A stretch of DNA of 64,000 nucleotides, taken from contig JAOTOM010005137.1 in assembly GCA_034440615.1 (NCBI GenBank), positions 350,001-414,000 of the forward strand, written 5' to 3'. Positions 35,440 through 46,865 of this stretch are shown piece after piece (within the stretch, counting starts at the first letter, position 1; each line of letters starts with the position of its first letter). The translations under genes were made by a program, and so were the position numbers. The notes under the pieces were generated by a model. The model ran no database searches. It saw only the letters and a program-made list of their open reading frames with translations, and had not been told where the DNA came from. The DNA is from Ashinkailepas kermadecensis. Its lineage: Eukaryota; Arthropoda; Thecostraca; Neolepadidae.

Positions 35440-36745
35440 TGCCGGGGGTATCGCGTTATGATGTACACCGAACTGTCTCGACTGGTGCCGGGGGTATCGC
35501 GTTATGATGTACACCGAACTATCCGACTGGTGCCGGGGTATCGCGTTATGATGTACACCGAACTGTCTCGACTAGTGCCGGAGTATCGCGTCATGATGTA
35601 CACTGAACTATCCCGACTGGTGCCGGGGGTATCGCGTTATGATGTACACCGAACTGTCTCGACTAGTGCCGGAGTATCGCGTTATGATGTACACCGAACT
35701 ATCCGACTAGTGCCGGAGTATCGCGTTATGATGTACACCGAACTGTCTCGACTGGTGCCGGGGTATCGCGTTATGATGTACACCGAACTGTCTCGACTAG
35801 TGCCGGAGTATCGCGTTATGATGTACACCGAACTATCGACTAGTGCCGGAGTATCGCGTTATGATGTACACCGAACTGTCTCGACTGGTGCCGGGGTATC
35901 GCGTTATGATGTACACCGAACTGTCTCGACTGGTGCCGGGGTATCGCGTTATGATGTACACCGAACTGTCTCGACTGGTGCCGGAGTATCGCGTTATGAT
36001 GTACACCGAACTGTCTCGACTGGTGCCGGGGGTATCGCGTTATGATGTACACCGAACTGTCTCGACTGGTGCCGGGGTATCGCGTTATGATGTACACCGA
36101 ACTATCCGACTGGTGCCGGGGGTATCCGTTATAATGTACACCGAACTGTCTCGACTGGTGCCGGGGTATCGCGTTATGATGTACACCGAACTGTCTCGAC
36201 TGGTGCCGGGGTATCGCGTTATGATGTACACCGAACTATCCCGACTGGTGCCGGGGGTATCGCGTTATAATGTACACCGAACTGTCTCGACTAGTGCCGG
36301 AGTATCGCGTCATGATGTACACCGAACTGTCTCGACTGGTGCCGGGGGTATCGCGTTATGATGTACACCGAACTGTCTCGACTGGTGCCGGGGGTATCGC
36401 GTTATGATGTACACCGAACTGTCTCGACTGGTGCCGGGGGTATCGCGTTATGATGTACACCGAACTGTCTCGACTGGTGCCGGGGGTATCGCGTTATGAT
36501 GTACACCGAACTATCCCGACTGGTGCCGGGGGTATCGCGTTATAATGTACACCGAACTGTCTCGACTAGTGCCGGAGTATCGCGTCATGATGTACACCGA
36601 ACTGTCTCGACTGGTGCCGGGGGTATCACGTTATGACGTACACTGAACTGTCTCGACTGGTGCCGGGGGTATCGCGTTATGATGCACACCGCGCTGCCGC
36701 CTGATCTGTCTCGACTGGTATGTACCGGGGGTATCGCGTTATGAG
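35440..36745. repeat. 45/46-bp minisatellite, about 28 copies
   Basis: The unit is 'tctcgactggtgccgggggt' followed by 'atcgcgttatgatgtacacc' and 'gaactg'. Variants are ggtgccggggg / agtgccgga and tctcgact / atccgact, arranged in mixed order. Loss of one G switches 46 to 45 bp, which shifts or restores the frame between units. The long plus-strand frames (172-195 codons) are not genes. Identity is very high over 1.3 kb. Confidence 0.96.
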
Positions 36746-37990
36746 AACAATCGGGTATCATATGTGTAGGAACGGGGGCCATGGGGACATGGCCCCACAT
36801 TTTTCATGAAAGTATAACATTAATGCTATGGCGATACATGGTAAGAATCAACTTCAAAAGGGGTTTTGCCCCCTCACACTTTTTTAAAGGTTTCTAGGCC
36901 CTTGGTAGGCACATTGCGTTCACTTTAAAAAGATGAACTGGATGCTCAAGGTACTTGCAAATATTGCTTGCGGCGCTCGAAGAAAAATCCTTTGAGCAAG
37001 GGGAGGGGTGCGCTTAAAATTTTTCACACTTAACGTTGGATGGACACAACTTACTGGAGGGGCGCAACACAGCATTGCAGGAACACGTGTCCCCCCATAC
37101 ATAGACAAAACGACACTCATGACAGTCGTCTGTAGCCACTATTCGATCACTATTCAACCGACATTTGAAGTGGCACCTGTCTGGGGTGCGACTCGCACCG
37201 GTGTCCTACGTCGCTCGTATTCCTCTCTGTAACTCTCTTGATACAACTGTTGTGTGAATGCTTGCCAGGAACTCGTTCACGTTTTGATACCGTGGGAGTA
37301 GGGGCCTGCTAGCAATAGGTGAATTTTTCGCCAGACTTAGTCCACTTTGATATCATTCTGCCCCTCTCAGTTAGTTGACATTGGCATCACTAGAGGCAGA
37401 GGCTTCATATTCTGGGCTGAGCCTCAGCAGTTAGCATGTGAAGAAAGGTCAGGAGTCCAGCACAGGATGTATGCTGATCTGTATGTGCTGATATTATTTT
37501 TGCCAGCTTCAATTTTATATCGACCAGAGGCGATAATACTCAAAGGTCCGTTATGGATTACCTTAATACAAGTTTCTCTATCAAGCTATTGCTGCCGAAT
37601 CCTTCGCGTCAAAAGTAATCACACCATGGCAACAATATCAGTCAGTACGCCGATGGCCGGGCTGAACCCATGCGGCGCCTCTAAATCCTGCGGATCTGGC
37701 CGCACCCCGTCGTGCGGAAATCCTGCAGCTCTGCTCGACATTCATTGGCTCACGAGTAATGCCTTGGCGGGTGCGGCCATGGAGCAAAATCAATACGAGG
37801 CCGCGGCTGGGGGACGCGGGACGCCCCCTCCTGTGTAACTCAGTTGTCGGAGAAGAGCAGGACGCCGGTGGAGAGTGCTGGCCGGAGGGGAGGGGAGGGG
37901 AGGGGAGGGTAGTCCCGTCACCCGACCTTCTCAATGATTGTCGCGCCACACATCCGTCACCATTCGCAAGTCTGGGCCTTCTTGCCGGGC
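36746..37990. other. Mostly unassigned; (agggg)5 tract at 37888-37915
   Basis: 'ggccatggggacatggcccc' near 36778-36797 and 'ggaacacgtgtcccccc' near 37080-37096 look like ends of a decayed DNA element but do not match well. The (agggg)n tract could form a G-quadruplex. No exon was recognised. Confidence 0.4.
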
Positions 37991-38110
37991 AGGGGCAGGA
38001 CTAGTCCCGCCGGGCAGGGGCAGGACGGGTCCCACCGGACAGGGGCAGGACTGGTCCCGCCGGACAGGGGCAGGACGGGCCCCGCCGGACAGGGGCAGGA
38101 CAGGACCCGT
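37991..38110. repeat. 25-bp minisatellite, about 5 copies
   Basis: Unit 'ggggcaggactggtcccgcc' plus 'ggaca'. Confidence 0.9.
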
Positions 38111-39873
38111 CAGGCCGCGTCAGAGGTCAGACCGGCTCCTCAGTCCAGCCGGTCTGGTTACTGGCTACGCCATGGACCGTTGGACGCAGCTTGCGGAGAC
38201 CGTCAGAGTCGTTGAGTTGACGCCAGAAGTGCTGTCAGTCTGCCACAGCGGCGGCACCGCCAGCTCGCTGCCCCTTCCCACTCCCTTCGACCCCATGGCT
38301 CCAGATGTCGTCGCCGCGTGTTATCCAGATGTGTGGGCGTGTGGTCACTCCACACGGCTGGTGGCGCATGCGTGGTGTGCACTTGTCGGCCACCTCCACG
38401 TCCACGCCCAGTTCGGCCCCCGGGCGGCCGTCGCCTCCGCTCGACTCCCGCACGAAATGCAATCTTTGCGCATATCGGAATGCATCGATCGGCTATTTTT
38501 GGAAGTTATGATGAGCTCGTTCCGTAACCGTCATTGACCGTCAGGCCCATTCAATTGCATTCGGAGACGGTAGAGAACCAATGGAGCGGATGTCAGCAAT
38601 GCACGTCTCCGGCGACAGGAAACATGTGTTAACCATGTGTCCAACCAAGAGAGTGCAGAATCATGGGAGCCGCCATCAGGGAGCAGAGGGGACATGTTCA
38701 CCAACAGCTTGAAATTTCACCTTGGGCGTTGCATGGAAAGAGTGGACCCCTTGAACGCCTACCCGCCAATTTTGAAGTGACAATGCTCTCGTAGAGTGCC
38801 TAAACATTTTCTCGGACAAGATACGTGATAATTATTTCACGTCTGCTCAGATCAATCTTACATCCAGTTTGTTCAAGACCATGATGATTGCTCGGCATAT
38901 TTCTGTGAAATCATTGTTTGTCGAAGTCCCTGGTGATGTGGTCTATGTCGGGAATAGTCGCGGAGTGGCGTGAGTACAAATTCGGGACCAGGAAATCGCT
39001 CTGGGCTGACAGGTCGAGCTACTTGGCCACTCTAACACAAACACAAGTGGCAAACTTTACATCCTGGCACTGTTGGGCCGGCCGTTTTCCTCCGGCCAGG
39101 CGCTGCATGGTTATGTGGGGGGGGGGATGTCCACGGGGCGAAGAAGATAGCATGATGAGTCAACATTGCGAATACGCACGCAAATGCTGTCCAGCTCCTC
39201 GACGGACTACCGTTCAGTCCGCACCACATCCGACAGACCAGCGCGTTTACAACATGTTGGCGAGTGTATTTGAGATTCTCCCGTCTGAATAAGTCCGCGA
39301 GTACAAAATGACAATACATGGAGCGCCACGGCGCCGCCGTCGCCGGGTAAATGCGTACAGGACCGCGTCGCTCCCGACGAGACCGGCCGACCGCAAACGT
39401 CGACCGCGCCGTCTCAGACTAGCGGCTCGCGACGCGAGCCGAGCGCGAGCGGAGGACCAGACGGTGGCGGAGCGCCAGTTACTCGCACTGACTAGCTGCG
39501 GAGACTCGGAGCGGCACGACACGCGACACAGGCGCCGCCATCGCTGTCTACGGGGCCCGCTTGTAGATCCGAGTAGCCGTCACGTCGTCCACGGTGCACA
39601 CCTGAAAATGGAGGTGTCGTGAGTGACGGAGCGCGTGCCATTATCGTTGGTGCCACTGAATCCTGTACTGTGCCGCGGCTAGCTGCTAACTGAACGCGGG
39701 TGCTTTGCAGCATCACGAGCGTGGGCGGGGCATTCGGGTCAACGGACCGAACAATTTGTGCATTTGCATCACCTTTGCTCGGGTAATTTGATTCAGCGCT
39801 GCAAAAGGATTTCGTGCATCAACACATGGTCGTACGGATTAAGGATCACTTCCAGACCGATCAGCGTCGCTGT
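38111..39873. other. No recognised gene
   Basis: GC-rich patches at 38230-38460 and 39310-39560 with only short frames of unrecognised translation. No splice-bounded exon was supported. Confidence 0.4.
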
Positions 39874-40073
39874 CAGATACGGGCGCAGCCAGAATTTCTT
39901 ACCGGGGACCCAGCAAAAAGAAGATGTCATGAAAAAGAAACCGCTTTCGGCAAGCTTCGCGTGCCAAGAACTTATGATTTTGAGTGTTGACAATTTCATG
40001 TTTGTTTGATCTAGTGTATTTTCATTGCTAAGCGGGACCATGCCCCGCCCCCTCCCACTTGGCTGCGCCTCTG
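39874..40073. mobile_element. hAT-like MITE related to the one at 20.3 kb
   Basis: The right end reads CTTGGCTGCGCCTCTG (40058-40073), matching the right end of the 20284-20511 element at 15 of 16 positions. The left end carries GGGCGCAGCCAGAATTTC at 39881, an approximate inverted counterpart. Both ends are followed inward by G/C-rich sequence. No clear target duplication. Confidence 0.5.
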
Positions 40074-41486
40074 CTGTAAGGACACCACTGAACATCTTCG
40101 GAAGACTTCAGAAATCTCTCCCAGTGATCACCAGGCAACATGGGAACTATGTCAGCTTCAGTTACGGCTTGGGCGTGACGATGCAAAGACAAAGGGTTCT
40201 GGTTGATTCCGATACTGTCAGTTACTGACTTTGGATATGACTGCCGTTTCTTCTGTCGAAAAAAAAATGTTGGAATGGGCTTCGAACCCAAGTGTACCTT
40301 CAACATATTTCCTGGATCTTGACTAATAACGGGACCTGGTTGTCTTATACAGCACAAATCTGCTTCCCTATGTTCCTCACTTTATCACGTAATCGGAATG
40401 CAGGAGCGCGGTTAGGATGATCTTAAAGGAGCAAGCCAATGATAATTAGGCAATTGCTAGTGAGGGTAGTTTGTGATCGGAAAAATACAAATCAGCCCGT
40501 GCACGAAGGGGAATTATCTCTATTGCTCCCTCCCGCGGCTTCACCACTGAACTGAAACAGCTTAATTTGGCTGTCAGTTTTGTGACCTTTCAAATAGCCA
40601 CACAACTGAGAGTTAAAGGTGCCCTGTTCGAGCAACTTCATCCCCCCCCACGAATTCAGTAATTTCCACATGGCTCCAGTTTCAGTCCAGTGTGATCCTT
40701 AAGAATCCGGCTTCGGGCCGATTTGTCTCATCATGAGTGCACATCCATTCAACACCTCCAATATTCCTGTCGTCAATTATTTAATATGATGCACTGCATC
40801 ATGCCAGCGGTATCCAGCTCACACTAAACTGTTGGTAGTCGTGACTTATTCTGGAGATACGTCCGCCGTCACCCACTATCATTCCTCTGATAAAAATTGG
40901 GTATTGATATTGGCATAATGCATTGGGGCATGTGCCAATGCAAAAAAAATAGAAAAACAGAAAATAGCAGACTACTGATCGTGCACGCACACCTCTGAAA
41001 CTTCGGGAATATTCTACATCGAACATACAGCTTGCGAACAAAGGGAAACAATGGACCTGGAAATGATATCTCCAACATCAACATGATATGGGGCTGAAAA
41101 AATGTTAGCTGCAGCCCAAACGCAAAGTTAGCATTGCACCTCAACTTTGACATTCAAAAATACGAAGTCAGTACAACTGATTGGAGGCAAAAGGAGATAG
41201 ATTCGTACAGCCCCAAGCAGCTCTGCGGGTATTGAAGCAACCTAAGATCACTTAGGCTCCTCTGACTGAGAGACTAGTTCGCTCGCCCTCAACGCAGAGG
41301 CCTCCCCATCCCAGCTGAAACTGGGCATGCACACTGCACGTACAAGTTATTTCACAACATTGAAATTAAACGCCTGCATGCAATGCAGCAAATTAACAAC
41401 CAAAATCAGCACACTGCGTCAGGCTCCTGACCTCGTAAGACCCAGACTATGAACTATACAATTACCGCGGAAAAAATATCGTCCTA
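40074..41486. other. No recognised feature
   Basis: AT-rich unique sequence. A minus-strand 'gggttcgaagccc' near 40280-40268 resembles a tRNA B box, but no A box was found at the right distance. Confidence 0.4.
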
Positions 41487-43400
41487 ATGATGGTCTTTAG
41501 AATGGCCGACATGTCAGAGACATGCGGGTGTCATTGCGCGCGAGACATTACGCAGTCAGCTGCAGACGCGCCAGCTGGCAGGACATGCAGCAGACCAGCA
41601 CATCACCGGATGTCGATTACGGTGGGCGACACGTTGGCATCCGGCCTCACTCGCCCCTCGAGGGGCAGACTCGGAAGTCATCGAGACCACAAACTACGGC
41701 AGCAGGCCACAGCCCGGTACAAGTTTCGCGACGGGGGAACAGGAAACCTGACCAGACCGGGCGCGGAGCTGTCGGGGACGGTGGCGGAGGCACGACGTCG
41801 CCCCACGCGACCGTGTCGCACGTGCTCCGCTCTGCACATGCGACCACCGTCGGCGTGGCCGACGAACGCAAGACAGCCGCCGCATCCACCGCCGACCCAA
41901 CCACGCCCGACCACGCTCAGCGACGCGACGTGACCGGACGTGACGTCACGGCGACGGCAGCGTTGCCGCCGGTGTAATTGCCGGCGCGTTGGCCGCCCCC
42001 TCCTGGTTCGCCGAACACGTCGCGCCCGCCGATCGCCACCTGGCGTGTCTCGGGGAACGGTGTGTTGAGTGTCGGACTCTTGCGGACGATCACGCCACGC
42101 CGGCCCACCAATCAGCACGGCGGACGCCAGTGACGTCACGTGTTTGACCTGGCCTGTCAGGGCGGGGTCATCGCGGCGGGATTCAAGCTGGGGGAGCAAC
42201 AGGCCTTCTGTGAGGTGGCGAGAGCTCTGGGGCGACCTCCAATTCTGACCTACTTCGACTCTCGATTGCCGACCTCACTGCAACGCATGCGTCTAGGCAG
42301 CATCACCTCGGCGTTAGGCTCGCACTGCTGCAACAACACGAAGGAGTCTGGCGCCTAGTCCAGTGCGGATCAGGACTCGTGTCTGGCGCGGAGTCCAGGC
42401 ACGCTGTCGCGTGGGCAGCTGGTAAGTGTCGACTCTACTCGGCAGAACTTCCTAGCTGCAACGTAATTGCCGACCACAGGTCCTTGATTTTGATCTTGAC
42501 CTCGACGTCGATGAGCGAGATCGAGAGCACTCGCCTCCAGCGGGTAAGAGAAAAGCTGAACTATGTCTTCACAGCTGAGGCAAGGCCGTGAGCACTCGAT
42601 CCCAAACGCGCTGTCGCGAGCTGCAGCTGAAGATCCATCTAACGAAGACGAAGACACCGAGCTCCACACTGCCATCATCTGCACAGTTTCTTCCTGGTGA
42701 CGGTGCCTGCCATCGATGAACAGGGATCATCGCTGTCACCTCTTTTTGAGACGCCACCCTTGACACAGTTCGCAAGGTAGCTGATCAAGACCCTGAATAC
42801 GCCGAGCTCAAAGACGTCACAAGCGAACTTCCGGACACAAGTCCAAGCGAACCACGGTGTGCGGGTCTTTTGCAACGTCCATGCTCACACTTGACGATAG
42901 TCTGTTCGTCTACGGACAGCGTCTCGTCTTCCCGAAAACCATGCGAAAAAATAGCATGGAGCGAATTCGGGACAGTCATCATGGCATCTGTCATATGAAA
43001 CAGCGGGCCAGACAGACCGTGCACAGGCACGCAGCGGGGTTGCCGCCACCGACAGCAGACGACTTTCCTGCAAGAGGATCCAAGGAAAAAGCCCCACGTG
43101 CCCTAGCACTTGGGAGAGGGAATGTTTAGCATCAAGTCCGGTGCTGTGCGCCGGCTGCCGGTGTCCGGCCACACCAATCAGCGCGGCCGACGGCGTCCTG
43201 CCGATCGCCTGGGGTGGACCGGATGCCAGCGTACCAACCGCCACGGCGGGCGCGAGTGACCTCATGTGTTTGACCTGGCATGCCGGGGCCGGGTCATCGC
43301 GTCGGGATTGGAGCCGGGGACGGCACGGGTGTACCACATTGTTCTGCTATTACCGTTTGCACGTGTACCCAGTAGAAGTAGAAGCTACCGTCGTGTCCAG
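41487..43400. repeat. GC-rich region with a ~70-bp dispersed duplication
   Basis: 'gtgtttgacctggc(c/a)tg(t/c)c' followed by 'gggtcatcgcg(g/t)cgggatt' occurs at 42139-42185 and 43266-43312. It is preceded in both places by 'ccaccaatcagc(a/g)cggc' at different spacing. The two copies differ at several sites. This suggests an old segmental or transposon-derived duplication. No coding exon was recognised. Confidence 0.55.
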
Positions 43401-43504
43401 ACGGATCTGATGCGACAGAACAGAACACGGTGCCGGCGGCGGCGGAGCGGCAGCGGCGCCGGAGACGCGCCACGTGCCGCAACACGCCGGCCGGCCTTGT
43501 GGTC

Positions 43505-43640
43505 GGGTCACGTCATCAGTTTGTGAGTGTGTCACGGTGTGATGAAGATCGCAGCAGTATGGGTCACGTGATCAGTCCGTGAGTGCGTCACAGTGTGATG
43601 AAAATCACGGCAGTACGAATCACGCGATCAGTTCGGGACC
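43505..43640. repeat. 56-bp degenerate tandem repeat, about 2.4 copies
   Basis: 'ggtcacgtgatcagtccgtg' followed by 'gtcac(a/g)gtgtgatgaa' and 'gcagta(t/c)g'. Confidence 0.82.
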
Positions 43641-45174
43641 ACCTGGCAAACCCAATGGCAAGTGCCAGCCCGAAGACACCCAACCGCATGTATACTTCTC
43701 CACGATATGCAGGTACGCGGCTGTCACAGCCAGCCAAGCGGCCAGCGCCGATGTGGTCCGATGTGGCCCGGCCACAAGGAAAGGTCACCTCAAAATGCTG
43801 CGTAGCGACGTTGGTCTGTGAATGTTCACCACATGAAGGCGGGCCGCTCCGCCTGGCAGAAGTTCGGGATACATTGAGGCTCTGACTGACATTGAGGACT
43901 GATTCGGAGGCCGTTTCACAAGTCATCTCCGTCCACGGTATAATCTTGGATACTGCCGAATTTCGGTGGCTACGTTGACATGGCCAGGAGTGAGCGAACA
44001 CAGGTATTAATCATGTCCCTCTCCTCTCCCTTCAGTAATCTAATTTCCAGTGGCCCTACTCTGAATTTCACGGAAGGAAAAAAATCACCAGAAAGCCGGA
44101 GGTGCCTATCTTAGTAACTTTGTACGTTTTCCCCCATACATTTGTCACGACTGACACCCTTCCCAGATCGCCTCCGACAAAGTTCCCTCGTTTAGATTCA
44201 TCAATTATATTTTGTGTTCACACTAAAATACAGTCATTTTTTTCGTGTATCTTCAGTCCGTTACACAAAACACCCTCTCCAAGAAAATCCCGGATGCGCC
44301 CGTGGGGGAATGCAGCTGGACAACCGCGATACACGCAACACAGAAGCCCGCCGGTTCCCCGTGAAATAGCAAACTGGAAACGTCTCACTTATCCGGTGTC
44401 ACACACCGTGGTCGGTGACGACCGATCACTCTGCCCGTCGTCGTGGCAACGACTCTAACGCAAACATTTCCGGAAACGTCACCGGCCAGCCCAGTTCGGA
44501 CGGCCGCACTGTCCGCATCAGCTCGACCTGATCTGCAGGACAAGGCTCGGACAAACCGGACAGGACTGCACTCTGACCGGCAGCCAGCACCCTGGCAATT
44601 GGCACACGCAAAACCTCTTCATTGTTGCCCAGGAACCTCCGTTGAGGTTCGCTGCGACACAGCGTGATGCAAGAAAATGACAACTGAAGACACATCCATA
44701 CTTCATGCTGCACCCAGATTCACATCCAGACGTCCTCATTCAGCGGCATGCATGACAGCTGAGACCGCGAAATTCATCAACTTCCATACTATGGTACACA
44801 TATTTATCTGTCGGGATCAAACACAAAGCCCTCAATATAACAGTGTACTCCGAGTGATTGAACTCAACACCAATGCTTCTATCCAAGCCAGAATTGCAAG
44901 ATTTGTGATTTTGTAGGGGCTCCCTGAGCCATTAAACAATTGCATTCTTCTTCATTCTTCTTCTGCAAAACCCAATTGTCTTCCACGGCCGATGTAATAA
45001 TTTAGTCTGCACAATTGTACTGATAGCGCCAGAAAACAAGCGCACCCACTGCATTTACTTTGCTTCTTTCGTTGGTTAAATTAAAGACATGGACTTGAAA
45101 GTGAGCTATTTTATTCATGGGAGCACAAAGTATGCGACCAACTCCAGAAATGGAATTCGACGAGACTGCAGCTC
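43641..45174. other. No recognised exon; expected position of FABP gene B exon 4
   Basis: On the minus strand this lies downstream of FABP gene B exon 3. The short fourth exon that closes the beta barrel (with an R-x-Y/F-like end) should be here or further on. No convincing candidate with an acceptor was found by eye. Confidence 0.4.
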
Positions 45175-45310
45175 TGACGGGCTGCAGACTGCAACTCGGC
45201 GACAGACTGCGGACTGCAGCTCGGCGACGGACTGCGGACTGCAGCTCGACGACCGACTGCAGAGACTGCAGCTCGGCGACAGACTGCGGACTGCAGCTCG
45301 GCGACCGAAG
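45175..45310. repeat. 25-26-bp minisatellite beside an FABP splice donor
   Basis: The unit 'gacagactgcggactgcagc' plus 'tcggc' recurs about five times with variants. On the minus strand the array starts about 14 nt inside intron 3 of FABP gene B. Confidence 0.9.
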
Positions 45311-45323
45311 GTGCTTCACTCAC

Positions 45324-45437
45324 CAGCGTCATGGTGTCTCCGTCGAAAGTGCGCTTGATGACCGAGTCCTTCTCCTCTTTCTCCTTGCTGCCCTTCTGGT
45401 CGTGTATCAACGTGTCCCCGTCCATAGTCAGCGTGGC
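45324..45437 (-). CDS. Fatty-acid-binding protein gene B, exon 3
   Basis: Bounded by gacag (acceptor, 45442-45438) and GTGAGT (donor from 45323). The 38 codons read 'ATLTMDGDTLIHDQKGSKEK' then 'EEKDSVIKRTFDGDTMTL'. The GD-x-L-x-x-x-Q-K and (I)KR-x-x-x-GD patterns are typical of FABP exon 3. It is 114 bp against about 102 bp in vertebrate genes; the four extra codons fall in the Lys/Glu-rich loop. Phase 0 at both ends fits the family's gene structure and joins in frame to exon 2. Confidence 0.92.
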
Positions 45438-46692
45438 CTGTCAACGGACTGGGGTCACCAGCCCGACCTCGAAAGGGCGCGCTGGACGATCGGCAAGATC
45501 AGCGCTACCTAAAACTCAAATAACCATGACTGGCAAGCTACGTCGAGCGCGTCGATATAACCGGTCTTAGCCGTAATTAAAGCCGGCTGGGAAAAACTAG
45601 TTGCGCTCACCTTTGTCGCGGAAGTCGCAGAACTCGGAAATGGACAAAATCAATTTCTGCTAGCATGAGGCTGATGCTCCAACTTCCAGCGATTGCTCGC
45701 ACAGGGGCGGTGTCAGTCCACCGGGCGGGCGGAGTACGCGGTGGGCACGGCACACAGCGGCAGTGTGGGTCTGTCTCGTCACACATCATACGTCACATGG
45801 TCAAGTGTGTGGTGACACACAATGAGGAGCACGCGAGAGGACACACTGTATGTTTGAGCTTCGCCATGACAGGAAAGGCGATCTCCATTCCCTGCATTTA
45901 ATTTTACACGCATTGTCGCTGACCTTGATATCAAAGAGGCCAGCCTCACATTACCTTACCGAGGGAATAATGATTCCGTTCTCCAGGGAATCGACGGAGC
46001 GTACAGGACAAATGAGGTGCATCCAAAGAATAGTAAATTTTTGGCATAGGCTACCCGAGGAGGTCGTGGGGAGTACTTCATTGCGTCTCTTAGAGAGAAA
46101 ATGGTTGTGATATTTTCTTCAGGAATCAGGTATGGTATATGATTAGGTAGATAACATGATATGCTGCATATAGTGCCTTCCCCTTGGGATAGGCCCACTG
46201 ATTCTCGTTGGGTCCTGAACATTATTATGACTTAGAAAATGATTATATCTTCCCCGAATAGGCTTAACCCAGATGGCCTTGTCATTTTCTATTTCCATTT
46301 TGCCCTGATATAGAATAGCGCCATGGAATTGGGTGCACTCTAGCGTCCTGCAGGGCGCCTTTCTACTCCAAGGGACGCCTTCGGTTGAAATATTCCAGGG
46401 GAACTCGAACGTCTCAGAGTGACACCGTTTTCCAGTCAGAGGGGCGCCACATCGCCGTGCGGAGTACATCCTCCTGTGACCACACCGCAGGATCAGCCCC
46501 GGGACGTAAGCATTATTGCAGCGACCAGCAGGTCGGCCAGTTCAGGCCGGGTCCGGATCTGATCCGATCCGGTCGCAGGTGTCGGTGACCTGATCCACCC
46601 TAGCCTGGCACCCGGCGCCACTGACTTCCGTCACTCGATCCACCCAGCAGTCCTTGTGCTGGCGACCCCCACCGACACATGGGCCCACTGAC
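45438..46692 (-). other. Intron 2 of FABP gene B
   Basis: About 1.25 kb, with a plus-strand CR1-like LINE fragment inserted (45846-46300). No other feature was recognised. Confidence 0.85.
45846..46300 (+). pseudogene. CR1/L2-like LINE ORF2 C-terminus plus 3'UTR, in FABP intron
   Basis: The plus-strand translation shows the diverged tail 'RHDRKGDLHSL' and 'QRIVNFWHRLPEEVVGSTSL' (to about 46110), which matches the conserved C-terminal 'RVV..WN.LPEEVV' block of CR1-type ORF2. It is followed by a 3'UTR block with 'aggcttaacccagatgg' (46260-46276) shared with the LINE at 6.4-8.3 kb. A 5'-truncated, frameshifted copy, antisense to the host gene. Confidence 0.8.
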
Positions 46693-46865
46693 CTGGACCT
46701 TCCTGCCGTCGGCGGTCTCTTCTTCAAACGTTTCTCCCAGCTTGAACTTGATGACGGTGGTCTTGAATGTGGTGATGGTCTTGAGCTCGAACTCTCCGTC
46801 TTTCTCAGATATTTCCACAGTCGGTACCATCTGGTTGCCCATCTTACGCATCAAGAAGTTCACGC
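46693..46865 (-). CDS. Fatty-acid-binding protein gene B, exon 2
   Basis: Exactly 173 bp between cgccag (acceptor) and gtcagt (donor, from 46692). It encodes 57 residues: 'VNFLMRKMGNQMVPTVEISE', 'KDGEFELKTITTFKTTVIKF', then 'KLGETFEEETADGRKVQ'. The 'F..R.MGN...P', 'T.TTFK.T...FKLGE.F.E.TADGRK' series is the hallmark of FABP beta strands B-F. It is in frame with exon 1 (phase 1) and exon 3 (phase 0). It is better conserved than the same exon of gene A, which lacks the FKLGE-x-F-x-E-x-T pattern. Confidence 0.95.

Noticed and set aside
35440..36745. A CRISPR-like array of regularly spaced repeats
   Set aside because: Units are head-to-tail without unique spacers and the sequence is eukaryotic; it is a minisatellite.
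40262..40300. A tRNA gene on the minus strand suggested by gggttcgaagccc
   Set aside because: No A box or cloverleaf stems at proper distances.
45606..45660. A possible 46-nt exon on the minus strand between FABP exons 2 and 3 (cag ... AAAG|GTGAGC)
   Set aside because: It has a good donor but no pyrimidine tract, and inserting it would break the canonical in-frame exon 2-3 junction.
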